Source: Pseudoxanthobacter soli DSM 19599
GTDB taxonomy: Bacteria; Pseudomonadota; Alphaproteobacteria; Rhizobiales; Segnochrobactraceae
DNA: 52,332 nt
Direction of reading: 5' to 3'
NCBI GenBank assembly: GCA_945898215.1
Contig: CAMDHY010000017.1
Coordinates: 1 to 52,332 of the forward strand
Shown: positions 42,027-51,038 of the stretch, piece after piece
Position numbering within the stretch: position 1 is the first letter of the stretch
How the letters are laid out: each line of letters starts with the position of its first letter
Notes under the pieces: generated by a model
The model's input: only the letters and a program-made list of their open reading frames with translations
Database searches by the model: none
What the model was told of the DNA's origin: nothing
Program-made: the position numbers and the translations under genes

Positions 42027-43127
42027 ATGGGTCCGTTTCCGCACGACGCCCCGCCGGCCACGATCTCGGCCGCGAACCCCGCCGGCACCGACGGCTTCGC
42101 CTTCGTCGAGTTCGCCCATCCGGACCCGGCGGCGCTGGAAGACCTGATGCGACAGATGGGCTTCACGGCGGTCGCCCGCCACCGCAGCCGCGCCGTCACC
42201 GCCTGGCGCCAGGGCGGCGTCGTCTATCTCACCAACGCCGAGCCCGGCTCCTATGCCGCCCGCTTCCTCGCCGAGCACGGGCCGTGCGCCGTCGGCATGG
42301 GCTGGCGCATGGTCGATCCCGCCTTCGCCCACGCCCGGGCGCTCAGCCTCGGCGCCGAGCCCGCCCCGCGCGACCGCGGCGCGCTGGCGCTCGACGCCCC
42401 GGCGATCGCCGGCATCGGCGGCTCGGTGATCTACTTCCTGCCCCAGGACGGCGATGGCTGGATGACCGAGTTCGAGCCGATCGACGGCGCCGATCCGGCC
42501 CCCGCCGGCGTCGGCCTCGCCTACATCGACCACCTCACCCACAACGTCGTGCGCGGCCGCATGGACCTGTGGGCGGACTTCTACCGCCGCCTGTTCGACT
42601 TCCGCGACATCCGCTTCTTCAACATCGAGGGCAAGCTCACCGGCCTCGTGTCGCGGGCGCTGACGAGCCCGTGCGGCAAGATCCGCATCCCGATCAACGA
42701 GTCCGTCGACGACCGCAGCCAGATCGAGGAATTCCTGACGCTCTACCGCGGCGAGGGCATCCAGCACGTCGCCTGCGGCAGCCGCGACATCGTCGCCACC
42801 GTCACGGCGCTGCGCGCGGCGGGCCTGCCCTTCATGCCCGCTCCGCCCGCCACCTACTACGGCAAGGTCGACGCGCGCCTGCCCGGCCACGGCGAGCCGC
42901 TCGCAACCCTCGCCGAACTCGGCATCCTCATCGACGGCGAGGCGGTGGAGGGCGGCGGCCGCACGCCGGTGCTCCTGCAGATCTTCTCCGGCACGGTGCT
43001 CGGGCCGATCTTCTTCGAGTTCATCGAGCGCAAGGGCGACGACGGCTTCGGCGAGGGCAACTTCCGCGCCTTGTTCGAATCGATCGAGGAAGACCAGATC
43101 CGCCGCGGCGTCCTCGACGCCGCGTGA
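42027..43127 (+). CDS. hppD: 4-hydroxyphenylpyruvate dioxygenase
   Basis: 366 aa, ATG with AAGGAG seven bases upstream. Fe(II) enzyme turning 4-hydroxyphenylpyruvate into homogentisate in tyrosine breakdown. Iron ligands: His169 (YIDHLTHNV), His247 (IQHVA) and Glu331 (IFFEFIERKGDDGFGEGNF). The C-terminal motif LFESIEEDQIRRGVL matches Pseudomonas-type enzymes. Length is normal. No homogentisate dioxygenase lies next to it here. The Lrp regulator is divergent with a 132-base shared spacer. Confidence 0.95.
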   Translation: MGPFPHDAPPATISAANPAGTDGFAFVEFAHPDPAALEDLMRQMGFTAVARHRSRAVTAWRQGGVVYLTNAEPGSYAARFLAEHGPCAVGMGWRMVDPAFAHARALSLGAEPAPRDRGALALDAPAIAGIGGSVIYFLPQDGDGWMTEFEPIDGADPAPAGVGLAYIDHLTHNVVRGRMDLWADFYRRLFDFRDIRFFNIEGKLTGLVSRALTSPCGKIRIPINESVDDRSQIEEFLTLYRGEGIQHVACGSRDIVATVTALRAAGLPFMPAPPATYYGKVDARLPGHGEPLATLAELGILIDGEAVEGGGRTPVLLQIFSGTVLGPIFFEFIERKGDDGFGEGNFRALFESIEEDQIRRGVLDAA

Positions 43128-43140
43128 GCCGCGGGCTGGG

Positions 43141-43163
43141 GAGGGCGCCCGGGCGGCGCCCTC
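43141..43163. terminator. Bidirectional GC hairpin between hppD and BMP protein
   Basis: Perfect 9-bp stem GAGGGCGCC / GGCGCCCTC around CGGGC, in the 34-base gap between two convergent genes; it just overlaps the stop codon of the minus-strand gene. No U-tract, but the position suits a shared terminator. Confidence 0.5.
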
Positions 43164-44322
43164 AGCTCACCGAGCCGATGACGCCCTCGATAAGCCAGTC
43201 CGTGCGCTGCAGTTCGTCGGCATAAGGCTCAAGCGTCGTGCCGGCCGGCACCACCACCTTGCCGGTGTTGTCGCGGATCGGGCCGACGAAGATCGCGTCG
43301 TTGCCGTGCATCGCCTGCATCGCCGTGGTGGCGGCGGCGATCGCCTCGGCGTTCGCCCCGGCGCCGAACGGGCTCGAGCGCACGAAGTCCTGGTCGTAGC
43401 CGCCGGTGAGGAAGTTCGGCAGCGGCCGCCCCGCCTCCATCGCCTCAACGAAGCCCTGGAACATCCCCGTCCAGTGGTAGTCGGCGCCGGTGATGTAGCC
43501 GTTCGGCGCGAGCGGGTTCTGGTCGAAGGCGTGGCCGCACACCTTGACGCCGCGGTGCTCCGCCGTCTCGATGGCGACGCGCGGCGCATCGAGGTGGCTG
43601 CCGATGACGTCGCAGCCGGCATCGACCAGTTCGTTGACCGCGGCTGAATCGTGCACCGCGTCCTCCCAGCCGCCGGTGAAGATCACCCGCACGGTGGCGT
43701 CCGGGTTGGTCTGGCGCACGCCGAGCATGAACGAGTTGATGTTCAGCAGCACCGGCGAGAACGGCATGCCGGCGGCGAAGCCGATCTGGTTCGTCACCGT
43801 GCACAGCCCGGCCGCGACCCCGTTGACGTAGTGGCCCTGGTTGATCAGCGCGTTCTGGCTGCCGAGATTGGAAGGAAAGTCCGGCTTGCCGAGCGCGGTG
43901 GCCTGGCGGAACAGCACCTCGGGGTGCTTCTGCGCGGCCGCCAGCAGAAACGGGTCGTGGTCGAACGAGGTTGAGACGACGAGGCCGGCGCCTTCGGCGA
44001 CGAGGCCGTCGAGCGCCGCCGCGTAGGCGCGCGTCTCGGCGTCGTCGGCGCCGCCGGCATAGTCGGTGCTCTCCGGCAGGTAGCCGGCGTGGACGACCCG
44101 CACCCCCGGCACGCCGCGCAGCGCGCCGGCGGCCCGGGCAAAGCTCTCGTTCCAGCCCCAGTCGAGCCGCGGCCCGATATAGATGAAACCCGCCGTCAGG
44201 CGGGCGGCAGGGCCGGCGGCGCGGGCCACTGCGGACGGCAGCGCGGTCGCGGCGAGGGCGGCGGCGCCCGCCCGGCTGAGGAGGGTGAGCGCGTCGCGCC
44301 GCGTTTGATCGAAGAGTGCCAT
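43162..44322 (-). CDS. BMP-family ABC substrate-binding protein (Tat signal)
   Basis: 386 aa. Twin-Arg signal (FDQTRRDALTLLSRAGAAALAATALPSAVARA), so it is probably exported folded through Tat. BMP/PnrA-like fold: TAGFIYIGPRLDWGWNESFARAA, NQGHYVNGVAAGLCTVTNQIGFAAGMPF, NPDATVRVIFTGGWEDAVHDSAAVNELVDAGCDVIGSHLDAP. BMP proteins bind purine nucleosides or bases for the permeases at 45756-47773. A second BMP protein is at 51039-52043. Confidence 0.88.
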   Translation of the reverse strand: MALFDQTRRDALTLLSRAGAAALAATALPSAVARAAGPAARLTAGFIYIGPRLDWGWNESFARAAGALRGVPGVRVVHAGYLPESTDYAGGADDAETRAYAAALDGLVAEGAGLVVSTSFDHDPFLLAAAQKHPEVLFRQATALGKPDFPSNLGSQNALINQGHYVNGVAAGLCTVTNQIGFAAGMPFSPVLLNINSFMLGVRQTNPDATVRVIFTGGWEDAVHDSAAVNELVDAGCDVIGSHLDAPRVAIETAEHRGVKVCGHAFDQNPLAPNGYITGADYHWTGMFQGFVEAMEAGRPLPNFLTGGYDQDFVRSSPFGAGANAEAIAAATTAMQAMHGNDAIFVGPIRDNTGKVVVPAGTTLEPYADELQRTDWLIEGVIGSVS

Positions 44323-44425
44323 GCCGCCCCCGCCGCGGCTCTCACAGGCCGCTTCGTGTAACCCCGGCGGCGATCCTACACCAAAGCACGGGATGCGGCA
44401 GACGCCGCCCGGCGGTGGCGAGACC

Positions 44426-45718
44426 TCAGCCGCCGAGCCGTGGCGCGTATTCCGCCGCCGCCACCCGCGCCGGCCGGCCCTCGATCGACAGCGTCGAGAC
44501 GCGCGGCGTCGCCTCGGCGATCACCTTGCCGCGCCGCACCACGGCGAGCCGCGGCGGCTTCAGGCGGATCGCCTCGATCGGGTCGCGGGCGTCGAGCACC
44601 ACGAAGTCGGCGTTGCAGCCGGCGTCGAGCCCGTAACCCTCGAGGCCGAAGATCGTTGCCGGGTTGGTGGTGACGCTCTCGAAGCAGCCGCGCATGGCGT
44701 CGAGGCCGGTCAGCTGCGCGACGTGCAGCCCCATGTGGGCGACCTCCAGCATGTCGCCCTGGCCGAGCGAGTACCAGGGGTCCATCACGCAGTCGTGGCC
44801 GAAGGCGACGGTGAGGCCGGCGGCTTTGAGTTCCGGCACCCGCGTCATGCCGCGGCGCTTCGGATAGGTGTCGTGGCGGCCCTGGATGGTGATGTTGATC
44901 AGGGGGTTGGAGATCACCCGCATGTTCGCCTCGGCCATCAGGGCGATGAGCTTCGAGGCGTAGTAGTTGTCGAATGAGTGCATGGAGGTGAGGTGCGAGC
45001 CGGTGACGCGGCCCTGCATCCCGAGCCGCACCGTCTCCGCCGTCAGCGCCTCGATGTGGCGCGACCACGGGTCGTCGCTCTCGTCGCAGTGCATGTCGAC
45101 CAGGAGCCCGCGCTTCTCGGCGATCTCGCAGAGCGCCCGCACCGAGGCCGAACCGTCCGCCATCGTCCGCTCGAAATGCGGGATGCCGCCGACCACGTCG
45201 ACGCCCATGTCGAGCGACCGTTCGAGGTTCGCGACTGCCGTGGGCGAGCGGTAGTAGCCGTCCTGCGGGAAGGCGACGAGCTGCAAATCGAGATAGGGGG
45301 CGACGCGCTTCTTCGCCTCCAGCAGCGCCTCCACCGCGAGCAGCCGGTCGTCGCAGACGTCGACGTGGGTGCGCACGGCGAGGAGCCCCTGGGAGACCGC
45401 GAGGTCGCAATAGCGCAGTGCCCGCTCGAGCACCGCCTCCTGGGTCAGGATCGGCTTCAGCTCGCCCCACAGCGCGATGCCTTCGAGCAGCGTGCCGGAG
45501 GTGTTGAGCCGCGGCAGCCCGAGCGACAGCGTCGCATCCATGTGGAAGTGGATGTCGATGAAGGGCGGCGTGACGAGCCGGCCGGTGGCGTCGATCTCGC
45601 GGGCGGCCGTCGCGGCGATCGCCGTCACAACCTCGACGATCTTGCCGTCCTTGACGGCGATGTCGATGCCGGTGCGCCCGTCGGGCAGGTTGGCACGGCG
45701 GACGATCAGGTCGAGCAT
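44426..45718 (-). CDS. codA: Cytosine deaminase
   Basis: 430 aa from the ATG at 45718 with GAGGAG seven bases upstream. Motif positions map one for one onto E. coli CodA: His57 and His59 (FIDIHFHMDAT), His210 and Glu213 (MHCDESDD), His242 (SHLTSMHS), Asp309 (GHDCVMDPWYSLG). Deaminates cytosine to uracil (or isocytosine/isoguanine-like bases) in the cytoplasm. Downstream of the BMP permease genes and upstream of a BMP binding protein, so uptake and deamination are linked. The first amidohydrolase in the window is a distant relative. Confidence 0.9.
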   Translation of the reverse strand: MLDLIVRRANLPDGRTGIDIAVKDGKIVEVVTAIAATAAREIDATGRLVTPPFIDIHFHMDATLSLGLPRLNTSGTLLEGIALWGELKPILTQEAVLERALRYCDLAVSQGLLAVRTHVDVCDDRLLAVEALLEAKKRVAPYLDLQLVAFPQDGYYRSPTAVANLERSLDMGVDVVGGIPHFERTMADGSASVRALCEIAEKRGLLVDMHCDESDDPWSRHIEALTAETVRLGMQGRVTGSHLTSMHSFDNYYASKLIALMAEANMRVISNPLINITIQGRHDTYPKRRGMTRVPELKAAGLTVAFGHDCVMDPWYSLGQGDMLEVAHMGLHVAQLTGLDAMRGCFESVTTNPATIFGLEGYGLDAGCNADFVVLDARDPIEAIRLKPPRLAVVRRGKVIAEATPRVSTLSIEGRPARVAAAEYAPRLGG

Positions 45719-45755
45719 GGACAACTCCTCGAGGGGCGCATCACCGGGGCGCGCA

Positions 45756-46700
45756 TCACCGCTGCCCCTTCACATACGGGATCATCAGCGCCTTCGGCAC
45801 GGCCGCGCGCCGCGACACCACGACGAGCGCCACGATCGACAGGACGTAGGGCAGCATCAGGAAGATCTGGTGCGGGATGGCGCCGCCCATCGCCTGCTGC
45901 AGTCGCACCTGGAAGGCGTCGAAGGCGCCGAACAGGATGGCGCCGAGCACCGCCTTGCCCGGCATCCACGAGCCGAAGACGACGAGGGCGAGCGCGATCC
46001 AGCCGCGCCCGGCGATCATCTCGAAGAAGAAGGCGTTGAAGGCCGACATCGTCAGGAAGGCCCCGCCGATCGCCATGATCGCCGAGCCGGCGACGACCGC
46101 GAGGATGCGCACCCGCGTCGGGTCGATGCCCTGCGCCTCCGCCGCCGCCGGGTTCTCGCCGACCGCCCGCACCGCCAGCCCCGCCGGCGTCTTCCACAGC
46201 ACGAACGACACCAGGGCGGCGAGCCCCAGCGCCAGGAAGGTCAGCACCGTCTGGCCGGCGAGGATCGGCCCGATGAACGGGATCGCCTCCAGCCACGCCC
46301 AGCCGACCGGCTGGAACGGCTCGATCCGCGGCGGCGACGACACGTCCGGCAGCATCATCCGGTAGACGAAATAGCTCCCCGACGAGGCGAACAGCGTGAT
46401 GCCGATGCCGGTGACGTGCTGGGAGCGCCCGAGCACCACGGTCAGAAGCGCGTGCAGCAGCCCGAGGGACGCGCCGACCAGTGCCGCCACCGCGACGCCG
46501 GTCCAGAGATCGGCGCCGAAATAGACGCTCATCCAGCCCGCCATGGCGCCGGCCGTCATGATCCCCTCGATGCCGAGGTTGAGGACGCCGGCCCGCTCGC
46601 AGACGAGCTCGCCGATGACGCCGAAGATCAGCGGCGTCGCGATCCGGAGCGCCGCGATCCAGAAGGCCACCGTCGCCAGCATGTCGAGGGCCTCGATCAT
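45756..46700 (-). CDS. BMP-type ABC transporter permease 2
   Basis: 314 aa, ATG overlapping the stop of the other permease gene (ATGA). About eight to ten hydrophobic segments; ATPLIFGVIGELVCERAGVLNLGIEGIMTAGAMAGW is the strong signature of the second (YufQ/NupQ-type) permease. GRSQHVTGIGITLFASSGSYFVYR and AEAQGIDPTRVRILAVVAGSAIMAIGGAFLTM follow. Takes up nucleosides or bases with its partner permease. Confidence 0.93.
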   Translation of the reverse strand: MIEALDMLATVAFWIAALRIATPLIFGVIGELVCERAGVLNLGIEGIMTAGAMAGWMSVYFGADLWTGVAVAALVGASLGLLHALLTVVLGRSQHVTGIGITLFASSGSYFVYRMMLPDVSSPPRIEPFQPVGWAWLEAIPFIGPILAGQTVLTFLALGLAALVSFVLWKTPAGLAVRAVGENPAAAEAQGIDPTRVRILAVVAGSAIMAIGGAFLTMSAFNAFFFEMIAGRGWIALALVVFGSWMPGKAVLGAILFGAFDAFQVRLQQAMGGAIPHQIFLMLPYVLSIVALVVVSRRAAVPKALMIPYVKGQR

Positions 46701-47773
46701 GCCCGGCCTCCTGCCGGCCGTCCGCGCCAGCCGATCTTCCACTGCAGGAACAGCTGCCCCACCAGCATCGTCAGCAGCGACAGCGCCACGATGAGGTTGG
46801 CGATGTAGCTGGAAACGCCGAGCGTGCGCCCCATCGTGTCGGCGCCGACGAAGACGCCGGCCATGAACACCGCCGCCACGACGACGCCGAGGGGATGCAG
46901 CATGGCGAGCATCGCCACGACGATGCCGGTGTAGCCGAAGCCCGGCGACAGGTCCTGGGTGAGGTTGCCCTTCAGCCCGGCCACCTCCGACACGCCGGCG
47001 AGCCCGGCGAGCGCCCCCGACAGGATCGCCACCCGCACGAAGGTGGCGTTCACCCTTATGCCGGCAAAGCGCGCGCCGGCCGGGTTGAGGCCGACCGCGC
47101 GGGCCTCGAAGCCCCACACCGTGAAGCGGTCGAACGCCCAGATCAGCACGGCAGCGGCGAGCGCCGCGATGAGCCCGGCGTGCAGCCGCGTTTGGGCAAC
47201 GAGCCGCGGCAGCTCTGCCTCCGGCAGCACCGGCGCCGACTGCGGCCAGCCGCCGCCCATCGGGTCCTTCAGCGCCCCGTCGAGCATCATCGAGACGAAC
47301 AGGATGACGATGAAGTTCGAGAGCAACGTCGTCACCACCTCGTCGACGCCGAAGCGGGTCTTCAGCAGCGTCGGCACCAGCATCATCACCGCACCCGCCG
47401 CCGCCCCGGCGATGGCGACGAGCGGGATCATGAGCGCCGGCGGCAGCGTCACGGCGCCGGCGCCGATCGCCACCGTCGCGAGCGCCCCGGCATAGAGCTG
47501 CCCCTCGGCGCCGATGTTCCACAGCCGCGCCCGGAAAGCGACGGCGGCGGCGAGGCCGGTAAAGATCAAGGGCGTCGCCCGCGTCAGCGTCTCGGTCAAG
47601 GCATAGACCGACCCCGCCGCCCCCTGCGCCATCAACACGAACGCCGTGCCGACCGGTACCCCGGCGAAGGCGAGCGGCACCGCGGCGAGCAGCAGCGCCA
47701 CCACCACCGCCGCCACCGGCACGCCCAGCGCCAGCGCCGGCGAGATGCGGGTGCGCGGCTCGAGGCGGATCAT
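46697..47773 (-). CDS. BMP-type ABC transporter permease 1
   Basis: 358 aa YufP/NupP-type permease. TPLIFTGLAAAVAFRARLWNIGAEGQLYAGAL, KTRFGVDEVVTTLLSNFIVIL and GFGYTGIVVAMLAMLHPLGVVVAAVFMAG are family features. Its ATG overlaps the ATPase stop (ATGA), and its stop overlaps the next permease start, so all three genes are coupled. Confidence 0.93.
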   Translation of the reverse strand: MIRLEPRTRISPALALGVPVAAVVVALLLAAVPLAFAGVPVGTAFVLMAQGAAGSVYALTETLTRATPLIFTGLAAAVAFRARLWNIGAEGQLYAGALATVAIGAGAVTLPPALMIPLVAIAGAAAGAVMMLVPTLLKTRFGVDEVVTTLLSNFIVILFVSMMLDGALKDPMGGGWPQSAPVLPEAELPRLVAQTRLHAGLIAALAAAVLIWAFDRFTVWGFEARAVGLNPAGARFAGIRVNATFVRVAILSGALAGLAGVSEVAGLKGNLTQDLSPGFGYTGIVVAMLAMLHPLGVVVAAVFMAGVFVGADTMGRTLGVSSYIANLIVALSLLTMLVGQLFLQWKIGWRGRPAGGRA

Positions 47774-49296
47774 GCCGTCCCCTCCTGCCCCGCCATCATC
47801 AGGCCGATGCGGCGGATGTCGAGGTCGCGGTTTTCGCCGGCCTCGGTCAGCCGGCCGTGGAAGAGCACGACGACGCGGTCGGACAGCGCCAGCAACTCGT
47901 CGAGGTCCTCGGTGATCAGCAGCACCGCCGCGCCGCGGCCGCGGGCCTCGATCAGGCGGGCGTGCACCGCCCCTGTCGCGCCGACGTCGAGGCCGCGGGA
48001 GGGCTGGGCGGCGAGCACCAGCTTCGGCTCCGGGATGAGGGCGCGGGCGAGCACCAGCTTCTGCATGTTGCCGCCGGAGAGGAGCCGCACCCGCGCCGTC
48101 GGCCCGGGGCAGCGCACGTCGTAGGCCTCGATCGCCGCCACCGCGCGGCGGCGGATGGCGCGGAACTGCAGGATGCCACGGCGCTGCGTCGCCGGCCCGC
48201 GCAGGTCCTCGAGCACGAGGTTCTCCTCGACGCTCATGTCGCCGACCACGCCGTCGCGGTGGCGGTCCTCGGGAATGCGGCCGACGCCCGCGGCCACCGC
48301 CGCGCGGGGGTCGGCGGAGAGTGCCACGCCGTCGACCGTCACGGTCCCCGCCACCGGCGCGACGAGCCCGGAGATGACGTTCGCGAGCGCCTCCTGGCCG
48401 TTGCCCGAGACGCCGGCGACGCCGACGATCTCGCCGGCACGCACGGAAAGGTTCGCCTCCGCCAGCCCCGCACGGCCGCCGCGGCCGGCGACCGAGACGC
48501 CCACGAGCTGCAGCACCGGCCGCCCCGGCGTGCCCGGCGGGCGGGCCGGCGGCGTCAGCGGCCGGCCGACCATCGCCTCGGCGAGCCCCGCCCGGTCGAG
48601 GCCGCGGTTCTCGGCTTCATAGACCTTGCGGCCCTGGCGCAGCACGGCGACGCGGTCGGCCACCGCCAGCACCTCGCCGAGCTTGTGGCTGATGAAGATC
48701 ACCGCCAGCCCCCGCGCCGTCAGCACCTTCAGCGTGGAAAACAGCCCCTCCGCCTCCTGCGGCGTCAGTACCGCGGTCGGCTCGTCGAGCACGAGGATGC
48801 GGGCGTCGCGGTAGAGCGCCTTCAGGATCTCCACCCGCTGCCGCTCGCCGACCGACAGCGCGCCGGTGCGCGACGACAGATCGACGGTCAACCCACACTC
48901 CGCCATCAGCCTTTCGAGCTTCGCCCGGGCCAGGCCGGTGTCCCGCCACGGCCGCCACAGCGGCTCGGTGCCGAGCATGACGTTGTCGAGGACGGTCAGC
49001 GCATCGGCGAGCGCGAAGTGCTGGTGGACCATGCCGATGCCGGCGGCGATCGCCGCCTTCGGCGAGCCCGGCGGCAGCGCCGCCATCGCCCCGTCGGGTC
49101 CGGCGACGCGCACCTCGCCTTCGTCGGCGACATAGTGTCCGAACAAAATCGACATCAGCGTCGTCTTGCCGGCGCCGTTCTCGCCGAGCAGCGCCAGCAC
49201 CTCGCCACGGCCGAGGTCGAGGGAGATCGCGTCATTGGCGACGAGCGGCCCGAACCGCTTCGTCACGCCGTCGATGGCGAGCACGGGAACGGTCAT
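47770..49296 (-). CDS. BMP-type ABC transporter ATPase, two ABC domains
   Basis: 508 aa with two ABC modules. The first is complete: Walker A GENGAGKTT, signature LSVGERQRVEI, Walker B ILVLDEPTAVL, switch ISHKL. The second is degenerate, as is usual: the P-loop reads GVSGNGQEAL, with signature LSGGNMQKLVLARAL and LVLAAQPSRGLDVG. Sugar/nucleoside importers of this kind use one such fused ATPase. Start ATG at 49296 overlaps the MFS stop. Confidence 0.95.
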   Translation of the reverse strand: MTVPVLAIDGVTKRFGPLVANDAISLDLGRGEVLALLGENGAGKTTLMSILFGHYVADEGEVRVAGPDGAMAALPPGSPKAAIAAGIGMVHQHFALADALTVLDNVMLGTEPLWRPWRDTGLARAKLERLMAECGLTVDLSSRTGALSVGERQRVEILKALYRDARILVLDEPTAVLTPQEAEGLFSTLKVLTARGLAVIFISHKLGEVLAVADRVAVLRQGRKVYEAENRGLDRAGLAEAMVGRPLTPPARPPGTPGRPVLQLVGVSVAGRGGRAGLAEANLSVRAGEIVGVAGVSGNGQEALANVISGLVAPVAGTVTVDGVALSADPRAAVAAGVGRIPEDRHRDGVVGDMSVEENLVLEDLRGPATQRRGILQFRAIRRRAVAAIEAYDVRCPGPTARVRLLSGGNMQKLVLARALIPEPKLVLAAQPSRGLDVGATGAVHARLIEARGRGAAVLLITEDLDELLALSDRVVVLFHGRLTEAGENRDLDIRRIGLMMAGQEGTA

Positions 49297-50801
49297 CGCT
49301 GCGCTCCCGCGGCCGGCTCGGCGGCTGGCTTCTCGTCGCGCCGGTGCAGCAGCGCCGCCGCGGCGGCGATGAGGGCGAAGGCAGCCGGCACCAGCAGGCT
49401 GCCCGCCACGGCCGACAGCAGCACCGCCTCGTCGACGCCCACCGTCGTGGCGCTGCCGTCGCCATGGCCGAGCCGCCACGACAGCACGGCCGAGGCAAAC
49501 GCGATGCCGACGCCGCAGCCGATCATCCGCATCAGGTTGAGGAGGCCACCCGCCGAGCCGGTGAGGTGCTCCGGCGCCGCCTTCAGCGTCAGGTTGTTGT
49601 TGGGGGCGATGAACAGCCCGAGCGCGCCGCCAAAGACCGCGAGCGCCACGACCCGGACCGCGAGGTCGACATCGCCCGGCGTGATCGCCGAGGCGAGCAC
49701 GAGGATCGCCGCCGCCGCCGTCGTCATCGCCACGACGAGGGTGCGTCGCTCGCCGAAGCGCGTGCCGATGCGGCCGCTGAACGGCGCCACCAGCGCCAGC
49801 GCCAGCGGGATGACGACGAGGCGCAGCCCCGCCTCCAGCGGCGAGGCGCCGAAGCCGCGCACCAGCGCGAACGACATCAGGAAGAACATCCCGTAAAGCA
49901 CGGCATAGGCGGAGGCGGTCGCCACCATGCCGCCGGCGAAGGCGGGGGTGCGGACGAGCTCGAGCTTGATCAGCGGGTGGCGGGCGCGACGCTCGCGCCA
50001 GACGAACGCCGCGAGCAGCACCGGCACGGCGACCATGCACCCGACGAAGGCGGCGGAGCCGAGCCCCCAGCGGTCGGCCTGGGTGATGGCGAGCAGGAGT
50101 GCGGCGAGTGCCGGGATCAGCAGCAGCGCCCCCCAGCCGTCGAGCCCGCCTTCGCCCGGTGGCCCGGATTTCGGCACCACCAGCAAGGCGGCGACGGCGC
50201 CGACGGCGGCGATCGGCACGCCCACCCAGAACACCGCCCGCCAGTCGAAGAGGTCGAGCAGCAGACCACCGAGGACGGGGCCGAGGCAGACGCCGATCGC
50301 CTGGGCGGCGGCGAACACCCCCATCGCCGTCGCCCGCCGCTCGGGTCCGGCGCTGCGCACCAGGATGACGAGGCTGTTCGCCCCGGCGAGCGCGCCGGCG
50401 ATGCCGAGGAGCAGCCGGCAGGTGATCAGCGTCGCGAGGTCCGGCGCCAGCGCGCAGCCGGCCGAGCCGATGGCGAACAGGGCGAAGCCGAGGATGTAGA
50501 GGATCTTCCGCCCGGCGATGTCGGCGAGGCGGGCGAAGATCGGCAGGGCCGCGGCGAAGGCGAGCTGGTAGCCGATGGCGACCCAGCTCACCGTCCCGAG
50601 CCGCGCGTCGAAGGCGCGCTCCAGCGTCGGCAGCGCGAGCTGCACGATGCTCGCATCGAGCTGCCCGAGGAACGCGCCGATGCACGTCGTCGCCACGACA
50701 TACCACGGCCACCGCTCCGAGGCGGCGAGCGCCGGCAGCGGCGCTGGTTCCCACCGCGCGATGCGGTCGGGCCAGGGGCGGGTCGTTGTCGCTGTCGTCA
50801 C
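49293..50801 (-). CDS. MFS transporter, DHA2 (14-TM) type
   Basis: 502 aa from a GTG at 50801; TTG starts at 50816 and 50846 are possible. About 14 hydrophobic segments. FLGQLDASIVQLALPTLERAF is the DHA2 motif D1-like opening, and FARLADIAGRKILYILG is motif A. Usually a drug or metabolite exporter. Its stop overlaps the ATG of the nucleoside-importer ATPase, so it is translated with the importer and may export a base analogue or product. Confidence 0.9.
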   Translation of the reverse strand: MTTATTTRPWPDRIARWEPAPLPALAASERWPWYVVATTCIGAFLGQLDASIVQLALPTLERAFDARLGTVSWVAIGYQLAFAAALPIFARLADIAGRKILYILGFALFAIGSAGCALAPDLATLITCRLLLGIAGALAGANSLVILVRSAGPERRATAMGVFAAAQAIGVCLGPVLGGLLLDLFDWRAVFWVGVPIAAVGAVAALLVVPKSGPPGEGGLDGWGALLLIPALAALLLAITQADRWGLGSAAFVGCMVAVPVLLAAFVWRERRARHPLIKLELVRTPAFAGGMVATASAYAVLYGMFFLMSFALVRGFGASPLEAGLRLVVIPLALALVAPFSGRIGTRFGERRTLVVAMTTAAAAILVLASAITPGDVDLAVRVVALAVFGGALGLFIAPNNNLTLKAAPEHLTGSAGGLLNLMRMIGCGVGIAFASAVLSWRLGHGDGSATTVGVDEAVLLSAVAGSLLVPAAFALIAAAAALLHRRDEKPAAEPAAGAQR

Positions 50802-50871
50802 GGATGAATCGTCCAACGAGCGCCCCGGACGTCGCGCATCAGCCAAGGCCGCAAGCGCTGGCAGCAGGTTC

Positions 50872-51018
50872 GTCCTCCCCCTGCCAGGGGGGAGGACAGC
50901 CGCGCCGCAGGCGCGGCAGGTGGGGGCCCGTCAATCCCAATGTCAGCATGAGTTCGGATTGACAGGCCCCACCCTGACCGCTGCGCGGTCTGTCCTTCCC
51001 CCTGGCAGGGGAGGGACA
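50872..51018. repeat. Palindromic intergenic repeat, third family
   Basis: GTCCTCCCCCTG..CAGGGGGGAGGAC hairpin at 50872-50897 and a related TGTCCTTCCCCCTG..GGGAGGGACA arm at 50991-51017. CCGCGCC/GGCGCGG (50900-50916) sits between. Fills the gap between the MFS gene and the second BMP protein gene, possibly ending transcription between them. Confidence 0.8.
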
Positions 51019-51038
51019 CGTATCCGCGCGAGGCCCCC

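Noticed and set aside
47770-50754. A continuous minus-strand frame nearly 1000 codons long
   Set aside because: Only the last 508 codons are the ABC ATPase; the rest is an Arg/Ala-rich alternate frame of the MFS gene, so it is not a fusion protein.
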